The notes: generated by a model from the sequence alone, not told the origin. DNA of 64,000 nucleotides from Apostichopus japonicus (GCF_037975245.1 NC_092566.1:11487501-11551500); one strand, 5' to 3'; positions 22,401 to 37,400 are shown, counted from the first letter of the stretch. Made by a program: numbers and translations.

Positions 22401-25400
22401 ACATATTCTACCCACATATCTTCTTGCAACCAAAAAACATTATTTTTATCCACGCAACTTTCTCCTCGTCTCATAGAATGTTGATCACAATATTTGAATA
22501 TTTTTCACACGTATGAACAAAACAAAAAAATTGTCCATTCTGCACTTAAATACACATTTCCAAGAAAGTAGAGAGACAACCTTCGACATACTTTGCTTGG
22601 ATTCTGGCGGGTGCCTCAGCTGGGTTTCGATTCTGAGCCTCTCGAAGAGGAACGTGCTGTTGTCTGTGGATGCTGCCGTTGACATTGCGGAACGATAACT
22701 CTCGCGGTGTGACTTGCTCCTGGTGTCTACCAAACTCGATGAAGGAACTCTTGGCATGTACTTTTCACCTCTCAGAATCTGTCTCATCTGTAGATATCAA
22801 AAATATGGCCTCAAAGTAAAAATGAGTTCCTTCATTTATCGGTCCCTGAACAGGAATTTAATCTTGTCTTCTATTTTTGGAAAAGAGCAAAATAAATTTT
22901 TGGCTGGAATGGGGTTTCGAACCAATGTCCCCAGGGTCCAAAACTATGACCTATACCAATTGAGCTATTAGCCTCTTAGTGGGTGACGATACCTATAAAG
23001 ACATTTCTTTGTTTGGGTCACCATTCAGAAGCCACAGTATCATGCATACCATGTAACCAAGGATCAAACCCCAGCTTCATCGATACAACTCGGAGACTGG
23101 CAGGGAAGGGATTTCAAGAGAGAAAAGCTTTTTTTATGTATGTAAGTAGAAAAAATAAAACTGAATGGGAAATTATACATAACGGAAAGCAGCAACGAAA
23201 TTTTATTAATAGTATTTCCTACAATATCATCAAAATGGGGGCCTGGTTGTCAAGTAAACAAAAACAAAAAAACAAACACATCGTACCTTGTCGCTTTGCG
23301 CAAAATCCAGAGCTGATGATCCTGTTCTGTCTTCCTCTCCATCTTCTTCTTCGCTAACGTCACACCCCTCGTCGATGTCCGACTCCCCGTTGCCATCACA
23401 ATTCCTGACGTCGGGGTTGGACCCGGCGGCGATCAGGAGAGCGGCCACGGCGCTCAGGTCGTAGGCGCTGGCAAGATGGAGGGGTGTGTTGCCGACAAAG
23501 TCTTCCACCTCGATGTTTGCTCTGGCATCAGCTACCAGGTAACTCAGCATATTGAAATCTTCCGCTAAGACTGCGTAGTGAAGAGGAGCACGCCCGCTCT
23601 TTCCATCCTATTGATGAGGGGAGAATTCAGAGAGCAAAAAGTTGTGACTCTTATATTTCATGCTTTGCAACAGAAAGTGACTTTCCAAAAATATGAAAGG
23701 AAACAATAAACTAATAAGAAACAGAATGTTTCATTGACCAAAATACCCCCTCTTTTTGCCGTGTGTTATAAAAATTAATATCTTGGTCCAGGCTAAATAT
23801 GATTATACTGATACATTAATATCATGTGTAAAAGTAAGTTGGCCTGACGTTTCGATCCTAGCAGGATCTTCTTCAGAGGCTAAATGACAAGTTACAGTAA
23901 CAGAGGGGACAAAAACACGCACAGAAGACAGACAGGTTAATGAGCACGGTGAACACAATGAGATGGATGAAAGGGGATTATAAGTAGAAAGCAACAGGAG
24001 AAGAGGAGAGGAAGGAGATAAACTGTGGAGGGACAAAGAGAGGATTAAAGGCACAGGGTAAGGAATAAACTGGAGAGGGACAAAGACAGAAAGGTGTGAA
24101 GAAAAATGGAGGGGAAGAGAGCTGTGAGAGGAAGAGTGAAAGGGGGGGGGAAGGGAGAAAGGGGAGAAGGAGTAGGGAACAGAGGAAAGTTAGTCATGTC
24201 CTTCCTGAATGTTCAGCCCATGAGGTTGAACGGTACGAAGGCGTTGCATCCAGAGCCTCTCTCTGCTGATACGTACTAGGTCAGGACGGCTACATTAATA
24301 TCATACTCATACTGCATCATCATCATTTTAATTATGTGAGTTCCATTGCCCATTACACCATAGCACTCCCCTTTACCTCTCACCTACGACTGATGATCAC
24401 TAATAGATATGTAAAATTCACCAAAAGCAAAAAATAAAAATATATATAAAGTATAAAACTCATCCCTATCTCCTTCTACTATCTCCTTCTACCTCCCCCC
24501 TCCCCATCTTCCTCCTCCCTTCTCCAAGTGAAGGCAAGTGAATGAATGGCAAAGTGAATCTGACAAAGAGTCCAGGATATTTTATTCCCCAAATTTGTTT
24601 GTACTCACAGGAATGTCTTTGTTGGCTCCACTCTTTACCAGAGCTCTAACAGAAGAAGTTCTTTTCTTCTCCACAGCCATGTGCAAGGCAGAGTAACCTA
24701 TGATGATGGATAAAGGTAGAAAATATTGCAAATTAAAACCACTGACAAGAAATATTTTCAGTTACCGAAGCAAATCTGACAGATTTGATTCAGTAACTGA
24801 AAACAATTTTTTGTTTATATATGAATCAAATCTATCAGCTACCACCGTACAGCAAGCTGCTTCACAACTTGGATATATTGCCACACAAACGGCAAGACAC
24901 ATAGCACATTGATTAGTCAACAGAACCATTACATTTTCAGAGTATTTTATAATAACCAAATGTTTTAAGCCTCCAATATTGCTATTCTAAATGTAAAATA
25001 CTATTTATTCTCGTAATGTTCCGTATGCAGTCTCATAAGAAGGAATGTTTCCTTCCTACAGATTCACACATTCTTCCCCAAAACGTTCTTTACACTGGAA
25101 TGAAACTCTGCTCACAATTTTTGTGCTGTTAACAGATGCCAAACACCCCACTGAAGGAAACAAATTTATTCTTACAAAAGTTCAAAACACATTTATATCT
25201 AAAACAAAATTCAAAAATTCAATACCTGAAGTCAAGATGTCAGAGTTCAAAGCAATGATAATTCCAACAATTACATCGATACATCATTCTTCCCAACGCC
25301 CCCCCCCCAACCCTGTCCCCCACATTTCTTACCGTCTAAGTTTAAAGCGTCTGGGTTGACTTTAATAAGAGGAACAGAGGTGTTTCCAGTTGGTGGTCCC

Positions 25401-28400
25401 TCAATCAAGGTTGCTATGGCGTTATCAACGCCTGCATCCACAGCGTGGTGGAGAGCATTGTAGCCGTTCTGGTCAAGAATGTTCGGGTCTGCTCCGCATT
25501 TCATGAGTGACCTCACCATTTCCACTTGCTCAGTGATGACGGCCAGATGAAGGGGAGTCTGAAAATTGCATGAGACATCCAGGGTTTTACTTCCCAAATA
25601 TTCAATTTCACTGCAATCTTTGCTGCAGTTTTTCCAAACATTAATATAATAACTATTATTGATCTTGAATCACAAAGGTAAGTCATCACAGAGTAAATAA
25701 AGGAAAATTAAATTTCCACATATGATTTATTTTTTGCCTCTCATAAATCGTACATGCTTCAAGAAATCAGACCATTAATTCCAGGAATATTCTTTCACAG
25801 AAATGAAAACCCAACTCCTCTCCTTAAAAATGAACACAACACAACGAATACCTATTGTTTGAGATCCTCAATAAACAAGTTTCCACTCCCCTTAACCTTT
25901 ACCCATTGTATATATGGTATAATATAGATCAGGGGTTCTCAATAGGGTGGCCCAGGGACCAAATCCTGCCCACTTACGTTTTCTTTCCGGTCACTGAAAG
26001 AAAAGATGGGCCCACAATCATGCATCAGTGAGGATAATGCAGACCCTCAAGACCCTGGGTTTCAGCACCCTACTTTGCTGGATTCTAGCTATAGTGAGAT
26101 TAGTTATTTGTTCTTTGTAACTTCTGTTTCCCTCCCCTCTGGCCCATGAAGAAAGTTACGGCAATGGAATAATTTGTTATCCATGGACCTCAGTCTTTTT
26201 CCAAACAGTAACCCCCCACAAGGGATAAACGACTTACCTGACACAATTTATTTTTCTGGTTGATAATGCTTTGACTTTCAGTTGTAGTGACCACATCGAG
26301 GATAGCCTGTAAGGCTTCTGGTTGTTTGTGAATTACTGCCAGGTGAAGAGGCCTAATGAGAACAATGCATATTCATCAGTATTAGACATGGTCATGAATA
26401 TTCACTACTCGTAACTCAGGTCACAAGAAGTACGAATTAACAGTCAGTATAGTGGAGCGGTTTTCAAGTCCCATCCAATTGGGGCAATTTTTTCCATTAG
26501 GGTACTTTCATGTGATGCTTCAAAGCACTTGTACAGACAGTACGAGCAGTATGCCTCTATCAAGAAAATGGTTAGGAACTGTTCATACTGACATTAAGAG
26601 TGCTTTGAAGCATGATATGAGAGTGCAGTACATTGCGGTATTAGCACTGGGATATAGTCCAAACTGGCTGGTTTACATGCAAGGAAAATGTTCTTGTTTG
26701 TGAAGGATAAACGCATAGCAAAGTGTGTCATTTCAATTAAGCCTAGCTGTGGTAGTAAAGTGTAGTATAAGCCATGGTCATGAATATTCAGTGGTGCAGG
26801 TCACTTACGTATCACCGTTCTCATCATACTCTGAACAAAGCTGGCTCTGTGCTTGGACCAATATCCTCACATCTCCAGTTCTGCCATATTCTTGGAGACA
26901 TCGAGAAAACACCTCAGCAAACTCCCAGACTTTGGCTTCGTAATCTACTTCAAAATCATCTAAAATTAAAAGGAAGATGAGATTATACAAAAAGAGTGAT
27001 ATACTATGCATACCCACAGAGGGGGGGGAAGGGGTAATGGAGGAGGAGGGAGGGGGATTCCTTATCAGTTAGTTACTCTAATGCTAACTCCTTTGGTTTC
27101 AAACCATTGAATTGATGATGTCATACTTAGGAGGTGGGGAAGGAACAATGTTAAACCTCTGATAATCTTCCAAGTCGAATAGATTATTTCTTTTTTCCTT
27201 TCTGATAGCTGTTACAGTAATCACTCTCACATGTAATAATGACCACGGTTAAGTCTGCCTCGCTATTAATATTTAATACAGCGCTGATGATCTTTAAAGG
27301 TTTAATACCTGTCTGAACTAACTGGCTGGTCCTGGAATCTTCCTCTACATCCGGCTTCAATCCTGCCTCTCTGTTTGAAGATCTCTCTCTCAGATTCTTC
27401 TTGATGGTAACGATATCGTCTACTCCTTCGTCGTCGGATTCATAACCACTGATCATCTGACCCACCACCGGAGCGGCGCAAGCGTCCGCTTCGATGTCCC
27501 CCCCAAAGTCCAGTCCAAAATCTGGTTCGTCCGTCCTAAACTTGAATGAATCTGCAAACACAGGTCCCCCAAACTGTTCGGCTAATGCCATTCTCTCGGT
27601 ATCACTCTTGGTAACTTCAATTTCAACACTGCCTGATGAATCTGTTTACATCAGATTACACAAGAGAAAATCAAAAGTCCATATCAAAAAAGCTTCTGTT
27701 TCACTTTTCTCTTTGTGATAGGGCAAAGAAATATCTGAATTTCCATATTTTAGGACACTTGCTAAAAATCTACTGGCTCTATTCAAGGTCTCACTGGTAT
27801 TTTCCTGATTCAAAATATACATCAAGTTACTGTACAGGCATTTTAGATCAGCCCACTTATATTTGCTGATAACGAGCTGCAATAAATGTGACTTACAGAT
27901 AATAATCTGTAATACAGGACTAATGTTAAAATACGGACATAATGCCGATTCTTAAACTGACGATTATTAATCAACAAACCATGTATTTATGTTCTACTGG
28001 CAGAAAAGGGAAGGCACTTTTTTATTTTTAACTGGCAGATGACAGAATCCACTGACATTTAGCCGGTTGATAGGCCGGATTGCGAGGCCTGCTCAGGAAT
28101 GCAGGGTGTTTTGTTCATCTATTGGGCTACAGACATGTACTTGTTATTACATAACTGCCCAGAGGAAGGTCTCAGTGTAAGGTCTTATTATTTTCTTCAC
28201 TAGCAGTAAAATACGTTCTGAGGAAGGGAAGGAGGGCCATTGGGCCGAAAAGCTTACTTATCCTTCCTCTGTTTATGTGTATCGGTTTGGAATTTGAGAC
28301 TTTAAATTCCAAGTTTTAGAGTGAAAGAACGAGTGAGAGAAAGAGTGATAGAGTGGAAAGAGTGGAAGAAGCACCAAATATTCTATAGTTTCAACTCCAC

Positions 28401-31400
28401 TTACCGTCTGAATCCTCTGGTTCCGGCTTGATTTGGAATGGGCCTCTGTGAGTTCCTCTCGCCTGCATGTCAGAGGTTATTCCGTTCATCACTACTCCAT
28501 TTGCGCCTGGTGCATTGAGAAAAAACAACAGCTATGCAGTTCACTATCAACCTTATAGTATTTTGTTATATTTGTTAATATTCTTTTCAGTTTGAAGGGA
28601 TAAATATAAACATACAACATACTGTTTTTAATGACTTTTCCCTGAAACCTGATTAGCATTCAAAGTTCTCTGTACTGTCATCAAAATGTATCATTTTTGT
28701 TGAACACGTGGATAAATGATCGACAAATTCCGACGACAAAAAAAATGAATTTTTCAGCCGGAGTGCCCTGATGACATCATTCATTCTGATGTTGCCAGAT
28801 GCATTCAGAAAATAATCAAAATATCTGAAAAATTCATATTTTTGTGATACAAAATGTTATGAGAATTAACTTTTGCCTAGAGATACAGAAAATTCCAGCA
28901 TTTTAATCTTTAAGCAATCAACTTCAGCCATCAGAAAATACTTTAAGGAGAGGTAAGTACAGTACCTCAGAAAAGTTTATGATTTTTTGTATTTCCATTG
29001 GTAAAACTGTTGAACATTGAGTAATTTCATTGTAACCATTACATGGATACCTCAATCTATACCTATGTGGCACCACCAGATTGTGGCGAATTCAATGCAA
29101 AATGCAGCTTGCAAATGTTTCATACCAGTAAGAAGTGTAGATGACCAACACTTGATGCTACCACTGCTAGTTTCAAACAGTAGATGCTACTGCCACTGGA
29201 CACTACACCGCTAGATGCTACAAATAATGGAGAGTTTACTACCACTAAGATGCTCCTAACACTAGATGCGACCACCACTAGATGTCACCACCAATAGATG
29301 CTACAATACTGGAGATTTTACTACCACTAAGATGCTCTAACCACTAGATGCTCTAACCACTAGATGCTACCACCACTAGATGCGACCACCACTGTATGCT
29401 ACAAAACTGGAGATTTAACGACCACTAAGATACTCCTACCACTAGATGCGACCACCACTAGATGTCACCACCAATAGAAGCTACAATACTGAAGATTTTA
29501 CTACCACTAGATGCGACCACCACTAGATGTCACCACCACCAAATGGTACCATCACTAAGATGCCTTCACTAAAAGACACTACCACAACTAGAAGCTACCA
29601 TCAAATGTTTTGTATTAGAAATTTTTTATTTAAGAAATCTCACCATTCTGTTGAATCTGATGTTGTTGTTGTTGCTGTTGAATCTGATGTTGATGTGGCT
29701 GTTGATGCTGTTGCTGTTGCATTTGCATAAACATCTGTTGGGGCTGTTCAATGATAGGGTGATGTTGTTGTCGTTGCTGCAAGTGGTTAATACCTGGTAT
29801 CATTTCTGGATGTGTCACCACTGGTTGGGAAGACTGTGGAATCTGGGGGGTGGGGTTCCTCTGCATTCCCATACCGTTGTTCAGCTGTAGTCCATTGGTG
29901 GTATAGCTGCCAGGAGGCATTCTCGCTGAAAAGGGGAATCCTGGTAGGTTGAGACCACCTGGTACCATGGAAACCAAATTGAATGTAGAGATTTAATCAA
30001 AATGGAAAACTTGACAGCCAGAAGGCTTTGTTATTCCTTGCTACCCTTCAACTGGACAATTATATTGAGTGGGACTATGGGCAAGATGTTCAAGGTTTGA
30101 CTATTATTAACAAACAATATAATTGTAGTAAGGTAGACCTACATATATCAACTACAAAATTTATACTAGCTTTGCTTTTCAAGTTATCATGTTAACAAGG
30201 TACTAAGAATTTGCATCTCACAAATGATATTTGTTCTAAACAAATCAAACATCACCAAAAATATATTTATGGTATCTCAATTGACCTTTTGGGTACGTAG
30301 TTTTAGGCATAGTTGACGTCATCAAGCTATTGTGCTATTTAACACTGGGTGGTAATAAGCAAGTCCCCCCTTCTGTACCCCCCAACCCCGAACAAAAAAC
30401 AAAGAGAGAAATGACATACCACCTCCACCTCCATCACTTCCTGGACCAGCTCCCTGATCAAAGTTTGGCAGCCTCTTGGCTCTCTTACGCAAGATACCTT
30501 CCCTGTCTGCAATAGATAAAGAAAACAATGAGTGGTTAATATTCTTGAGATGGGAACCAAAACATTAGGGCACATCTACTCATTGTAGGTCCTCTACCTA
30601 CCAAATATGACATCGATTCAATTTGTATTTGAGAAATTGTGTTTACAATTTCCCATTAAGCTCCTCCATCCACTCATGAGTATTAATGTTAAAACTGTTG
30701 TTGCAAAGAACATGTATATACTTACTATGTAGTTACATCACTATACCCAGTATGAACTAAATCGGACGTACGGTTGAAGAGATGCTGACATTTTCAGAAT
30801 TTTACATTAAGCCCGCCCACTCATTAATATGCAAGATAGCCCTACCAAAAACAATAGGGATCATCTACTGACCATGACCAACATATTAAGCAAGTATGAC
30901 ATCAATCACATAATTCCTTCTTGAGATGCTGTGTTTACAAGCTAAGGCATCATATACACACATACATACACATATATATGCCAACTTGACTGCATAGGTT
31001 CTGATGGATGCCAAAGCATCTGAACCAGAAATGAAAAAAGAGGGGCAAAGTTTTGCAAATATGTCCACAGGAAGTATACTTTTAAATGGTAAATGTGTGT
31101 GAGAGGGAAAAAGATGTGTACCTTGGATGGGTGGATGGTAAGTGAAAGGTTTTGGGTCGCTGACTTCATTGTCTGATTTGCGCCTCAGTTGCACCTGTAC
31201 CGACACCGGTTTCTCAATGTTGCCGTCTCGATAGACTGGTGTCCGAAACACGATGGCGTACTGTGGGGGGGTAGAACACAATCAGAGATATCACAATGAC
31301 ATATTATGTGTGAAAGAATTGGACGGAAAACGTGAAATTTCCTCACAGAAGTAACAGGATATAAGCGATGAGTATTTATGTTAATACAGCTGGTTGCGTT

Positions 31401-34400
31401 TGCATCATCTAATAATCTAATACCCTGGATGCCGTCCCCACCCCTTCCTCATTATTAAACCAGAGCAAGCACTATTAAGAAAAGATACGTTTCTTACCTG
31501 TCTATGAACATCTGTAGGACCAAAATCTGCACTCCTGTCCCAGGTAAGGTCTCCTTTGGAGTTGACTTCAAAGAAACGAACCTCGATGTCATCCTTCTGG
31601 ACCTTGTCACAGAGGAGATACACCTCGTCCCCGCCTCTGGCACTTCCCGAGCTTTTGTCCATCCGGCAGATCTTGAGAGTGGTAGCATTTGGTGCTTCTG
31701 TTGGTCAAACAGAGAGATAGAGAGAGGAATGAAAAAAAAGGGTATGATTCAAAATGAACAGGTGTGTAAATTATTGCCTAACATATATACTGATGATATA
31801 AAGTTAGTTCATTTATACATTTGTGAGACTTGTGTATTTGTTCATTTTTAGCATACTGCGTGGTAAATTGGGACTGTGGGAGACGAAGGAAGGGGAAGGG
31901 ATGGGGGAGGAGGGGAGGGGGTGTTGGGGAAGGAAAGAGTCAACTTTTGTAAAGTCTCTTCAAATTAAAGGACATCAACTATTTGAAGATGGGTTTCTTA
32001 CTGCTGTCATAGACTACGTTCGAGAGGACCGGCGAGAGGGCCCGAGTAAAGCGTCCCTCGGAATCTTTGAGATATGCCTGGAAACAGAGCTTCACTCTGG
32101 AGAGGTCCATATCTTTGGCCATCGATTTTGCTCTCTTCTCCGCCTCTTCCTCGGCTATCTGGGTGGAGGAGTTTGGACCGATGAGTGCATTGTAGACCTT
32201 CTGATGTTCCAAGATCCTCTTCTTTAACACCGGTATGACCTCCTTCCTCGTAACATGTTGTATACCAAGATTTTGAAAGCTGCAAGGATAAAGTTTGTTA
32301 TGTTTCTTACAACACCGAATCCAGCAGCAAAAATAAAGTAAAAAAACACCATGATGGAAGAATCTTGACAATCATAAAGGAAAGAGGGAGACATCTGAAC
32401 AAATTATAAAATTACCTACATTGCTCATAATAAGAGGTGGCAGTGTTGAAATTTCAGTGATCAGAAATCACTCGCTATGTGTACTTCAAATTTGCTGCAT
32501 ATTTGCAATGAATGTAGTATATGAATGCATACTTCCATGTCAGTTTTTGTACTTTTGCAATAGAATCATACGTAAAAATCATAACAGCTGCCATATCCGA
32601 ACACTAGAGCCACGGCTTATAGGCTTACTTAATCAAGTTCTGCATTTAACTTAACGTATTTTGCAATGGAAATAGAGGTCACTGAGGGAACCAAACATTA
32701 AACAATAGCACAGGTGCGGTCGATTTTGAACTCTGAATGAACTTTTCTGAACAATGCAGTGTGTTCAAGTTTTCTGTACTGTACTGACTAACAAAGCAGT
32801 GAGTTTGGATATATGATATTGATAGCATATACTGTACAGTATTTCTTCACATAGGAACCCACACTTTGAGCACACTGGGACACCTTGCCGGACACAGAGT
32901 GAAGTAAACACTAATAATCAACGTACAGTCCAACTAAGGATTTGATTCAATCAACCAGTCCACCAGTTTTAAAAATTAGTTACCAATCATAAGTAAAAAA
33001 AAAGAACATTTAAAACATCCACTTTTGCCTATTGCACCGATTGAGCCAACTTTTTTCTTTTCTTTATTTTAAAAACAATATATTAGTCGCTGATCTCTTT
33101 GTAGTAATCTTAGAATCCAGGACTGGGGCAATACCACTACATAAAGCTTATATATTATTTATAACAGCTGCTTTAGTCCTACAGTAACACTAGAGCAATG
33201 ACTCACAGGCTTAGTATGTTCTGCATTTAACTTAACATACTTTGCAGCGGATACAGAGGTCAACGAGGGAACCAAAGTTTAAAATAACAAGGTGTGGTCC
33301 ATATTTTGAACTCTGAATGAACTTTTCTGAACAATGCAGTGTTTTTGAGTTTCCTGTACTGTACATACTTTCATAGCCGTGTGTTAGGATAAGATATTGA
33401 TAGCATATTTATGTACTGTACGGCTTGGCTTGGAAGTAAAACTTAAGTCAAAGAAAGTAAACCTGAAAAAAAAAGCTTTATATGCGAACACCCTTACCAA
33501 CTAGGCTATGGGTGCTAATTCTATGTCCAGAGTTTCCAAACCGGTAAGGAAGGTCGTTATTCCACTGTAGGCATTTGCCATTTGTATTGATCAATACTAG
33601 TTCTGTTTTGGTGACAGATTTGCCTTACTCTAGAGATCAAACATGATGTTAACCAACTTGAATCATTTGTGATTCCTGAAGCCGGATCTCGAAGAAATAC
33701 TTTGAACAAACTAAATGGAGGTAAACGACAAAGGCAAATGAATATATATAATTTAAATCGTAGTGAATTGGAAAATCCAGAGCAGTAAAGAAACTTCCAG
33801 CCTCCACCAGGACTCAAACCAACTCGAAATTATTTGTGATTCCGAAAGCTGCATCTCGAAAGAGATACTTTGAACAGACTTTTGTTAATGAAATGGAGGT
33901 AAACGACAAATATATTTATATATCAATATAGAAACAAGTTCTTCAGAGGAAGTATTCTAAAACTAGGTCTTAATGCAGGATTTCTCAAATTTTAGGTTGT
34001 GTTATTCCACAGCTTAGAATGAGGGGTATGGTTACTATAATTTCAAATCTTTTTTTGCAATTCTTATAAATCAATACTGTATGTGCAGCTCCATTGACTT
34101 CAATTCAAAAGATTTTGATTGTCAATGGAGAAAGAGTGGGCTCAGTACTTGAGAAATTTTCTCTTGATGTCCCATCCCTGCCACTTGCTTGGTTATATAT
34201 TAAAGGAAACTAATACACTATATGCAATGTATAGTACTGTGGCTTCTGACTGATGCCCTCGGCAGAGAAATCAGCTTTATAGGCACTGTCACCAACTAAG
34301 GGTTAAATAGCTTGGTTGTTACAGCAAAGGGATTGCAACCCACAGTCTGCCAGGGGTCACTGGTTTTGAATCCTGTTCTAGGCATAAATTTCTTTATTCT

Positions 34401-37400
34401 TTGCCACAGAAATCTGCTTACTCAGTATTTGTGAATTTGTTCTTAATATACAGACAGTGATACCACACAGGAACAGTAAACATTACGGTAAATGACTTCA
34501 ATTTCCAGTCACACATGACTGTGTAGCACTAGTATCTAATCAGGGACAACAATCTGGGATATCAATCAGGGACAACAATCAGGGACAACCATCAGGGACA
34601 ACAATCAGGTATAACAAGGATATAAAACACCACAACAGTGTGCACTTATGAAGGCATACAGTTATACAGTAAACAGTTATACACAACTCTGGTTTTCAGT
34701 GCAATAACAATTTTTGCGATAATATACAAGTTCTGTAAAGTCGATTGGAGGGGGGGAGGGAGCAAGTAGGAAACGTAATGATACATTACGTCCATTCAGT
34801 CAGGAATTTATTAGGTTTCAAGGTAATGGCAAAATGACCAGGCCACCATTCAACAAACGTCATATTCAATTTTTTCCATTTTTCTTGTACAGAAATTAAA
34901 GAGGATTACATGATGGAAATAAGATATCGTCATAATAATTTTTGTCTAATTCAATTAGCCTTGTACAGCAAACCACGGCACGCCTGATTGCTTTCACTCA
35001 ATATGGCAGATATCTTGTTTGGGTAATTCCCCTCAAAGCTCCCTACCATTTCCTTGACAAAAACTTGTTTCATAACTCCATTTTTAACCATTGAAATGTA
35101 AATGACGCCCATCAGAATCTACGAATAATGCAGACAGCAAACACGAAACCTTGAACAAACAATGACGTACAAGGCTACTGTGTGCATGAATGCGTACACC
35201 AAGCAACCTTCCTGGCACCAATAGCATATTACAGTATATAGTCACATGACACCCAATTCAGAACTGCGCTACGGTGGAACGGTTCATAAATAGGATATTA
35301 CAGGACATCTATACCTGGATGAAAGTAGTAACTGTCTCAGCATGTGAATAGGTCACAAAATAGTTACAGAAATACTCTGGTGACAGACAGTATGTCCGCT
35401 TAATATCAAAGAGATAAAGAAATATTCCACACTGTAGGTTAAAACCCCCTGGATCTAAATATCATGACCCTGACTCGAGATATTGTTTGGTCGAATGTAA
35501 TCTACGTTGACTCAGGGCTTAAACCCTCTATTCTTCAAAGAGGCTGGATCACAGTAAAGTTCTGTACAAGAGGTGGTCTGTGATCTCATTGGAGTAATGT
35601 TCTTAGAGAGCTTGACTTTTCCTACCATATATAATCTTCTTGTTGAATTATTCTTGAAACTTGTTACATTTGAAATGTTTTGCTTTAGACAGTAGCTGTC
35701 AAGTTTTATCTGTATTTAAGAATTTCATCAAAATGCAACTTTTTGCTACAAATATTCTTCTCCTCTGTGAGCAAGTGGTTTAAACATTGCAAAAAAAAAT
35801 AAAAACTTCTTTTAGCTGAATTACCCTGATGACAACATTCACTCTGCTGACATCATTCAAAATACCATCAAATTTGAAAACTTCATTACAGTATCTTCAC
35901 ATTACACAATGTGTCACATTAGAATAGTATAATTTAGTTAATTTGTATTTGTATGACAGAACAAGTCAATCTGTCAGCTGTTTATTTCAGAAAGTTTTTT
36001 TTTAGTAACTTTGACTTTAGTCAATGCTGGTTGTTGTTGATGTTGGAAAGTAGTATCCAAGGATGTAGGACAATTTACATAAACCCTAATCCCTCTATTC
36101 ACTACAAAAATACAAGGTAGCATAATTGAGTATGTATACAAAAGAAACATCACCAGGTCAGGGCATAGTATAATAATACAAAGGTACAGGGTAGCATAGC
36201 ATAGCTAGTGCACACAAAAGAAACCCACCAGGGCAGGACATAGTCAAGATGACAATGTATTGTATTGCCAAGTTATGCAAATTGATACACTATTAATTAT
36301 GTGTGACATCACATCCAGCCAGTGAAGTGAGTGTTGGATAAGATTTTTATTCACTCTCCAAAATACCATCATCGGATTGAGTCCTGCTATATCTCTTAGC
36401 TGAAAAAGACGGAGCTACAATATTGTGATTTTCATATCATGGGGCACAGGATCCTATATATAGGATACCTGTATTGAAGCCTGGGCTGGCATACTTTAAT
36501 TAATATCTGGCATTTAACTGTGAAAGCTTGAAACACAATTTTTCCCTGGAGATTCCAGTATCACACAATATTTAGTGTTCTGGATAGGGCAGCTTGTCGG
36601 CAGAGTTGGGATGGAAGTACATCACCTGACCGGATAAAGTAAAGCTGTATTGCAGAGCTCGTCTGACAGTTTAAGAACTGGAACCATTGTAAGTAGAAAC
36701 TTGTTATATTAATCTGTTCTGTATATGTAATATTCGGGATGCAACCACTTTAAAGTTTGTATACTTTTGGAGGTGAATATGCATACAAAAGTCAGTTTAA
36801 TTTTGTGTAGTAATTTTTCATTATGTTGGATAGTAAAAGTCACGCCTTAATTGACTTTCCTTAAGAAAGTGGATGTTTGCTATGATTGTAATAGTGATGG
36901 TAACTTTTATAGCATTACAAATTAATTCAAGTGATTTTGGCAGAGAGGGGTTATATGTTCAGTGGAGTGAACATGAGGTTAGTGTGCATAAAGGAGAGTT
37001 ACGATGTGCTCACCATAGCTTTGGAGTAGGAATGTATATATGTTTGAGTTTAACCAATTTTTTGTTTGTATGTGGAACAAACTAAACTTTGTTCAAGATT
37101 CATATATGGCTTATTGTTACAAATTTTGTATTATAAATTTATGCAACATATTTAGTATATTGTATTTGGACAAAGTATTATCAGAGAATCTGATTGTGTA
37201 TTTTGTTCCGATACAGTGCCACTTTCCTCTCACATTGGGTCGAAGACCGGAAGCTTTTGAGGATAGTTTTATCACCGACTATAACACCTACCACAACCTG
37301 ATATCAGCAACCACGTGTCGGGGTGTGGTTTGGACCTGACATTGCAGTACTTCCCCTTCAAAGGGATATTTATAATCCTATTAAAGAATGTATGGTAAAT

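Noticed and set aside
22901-22972. Functional tRNA gene
   Set aside because: The A and B boxes are present, but acceptor and T stems pair poorly. It was kept only as a tRNA-like repeat.
28195-28270. Second hammerhead-like motif (CTGAGGA ... GGGCCGAAAAGC)
   Set aside because: It has the CTGANGA and GAAA words and a GGCC stem, but no closing stem I/III arrangement or Penelope coding sequence next to it.
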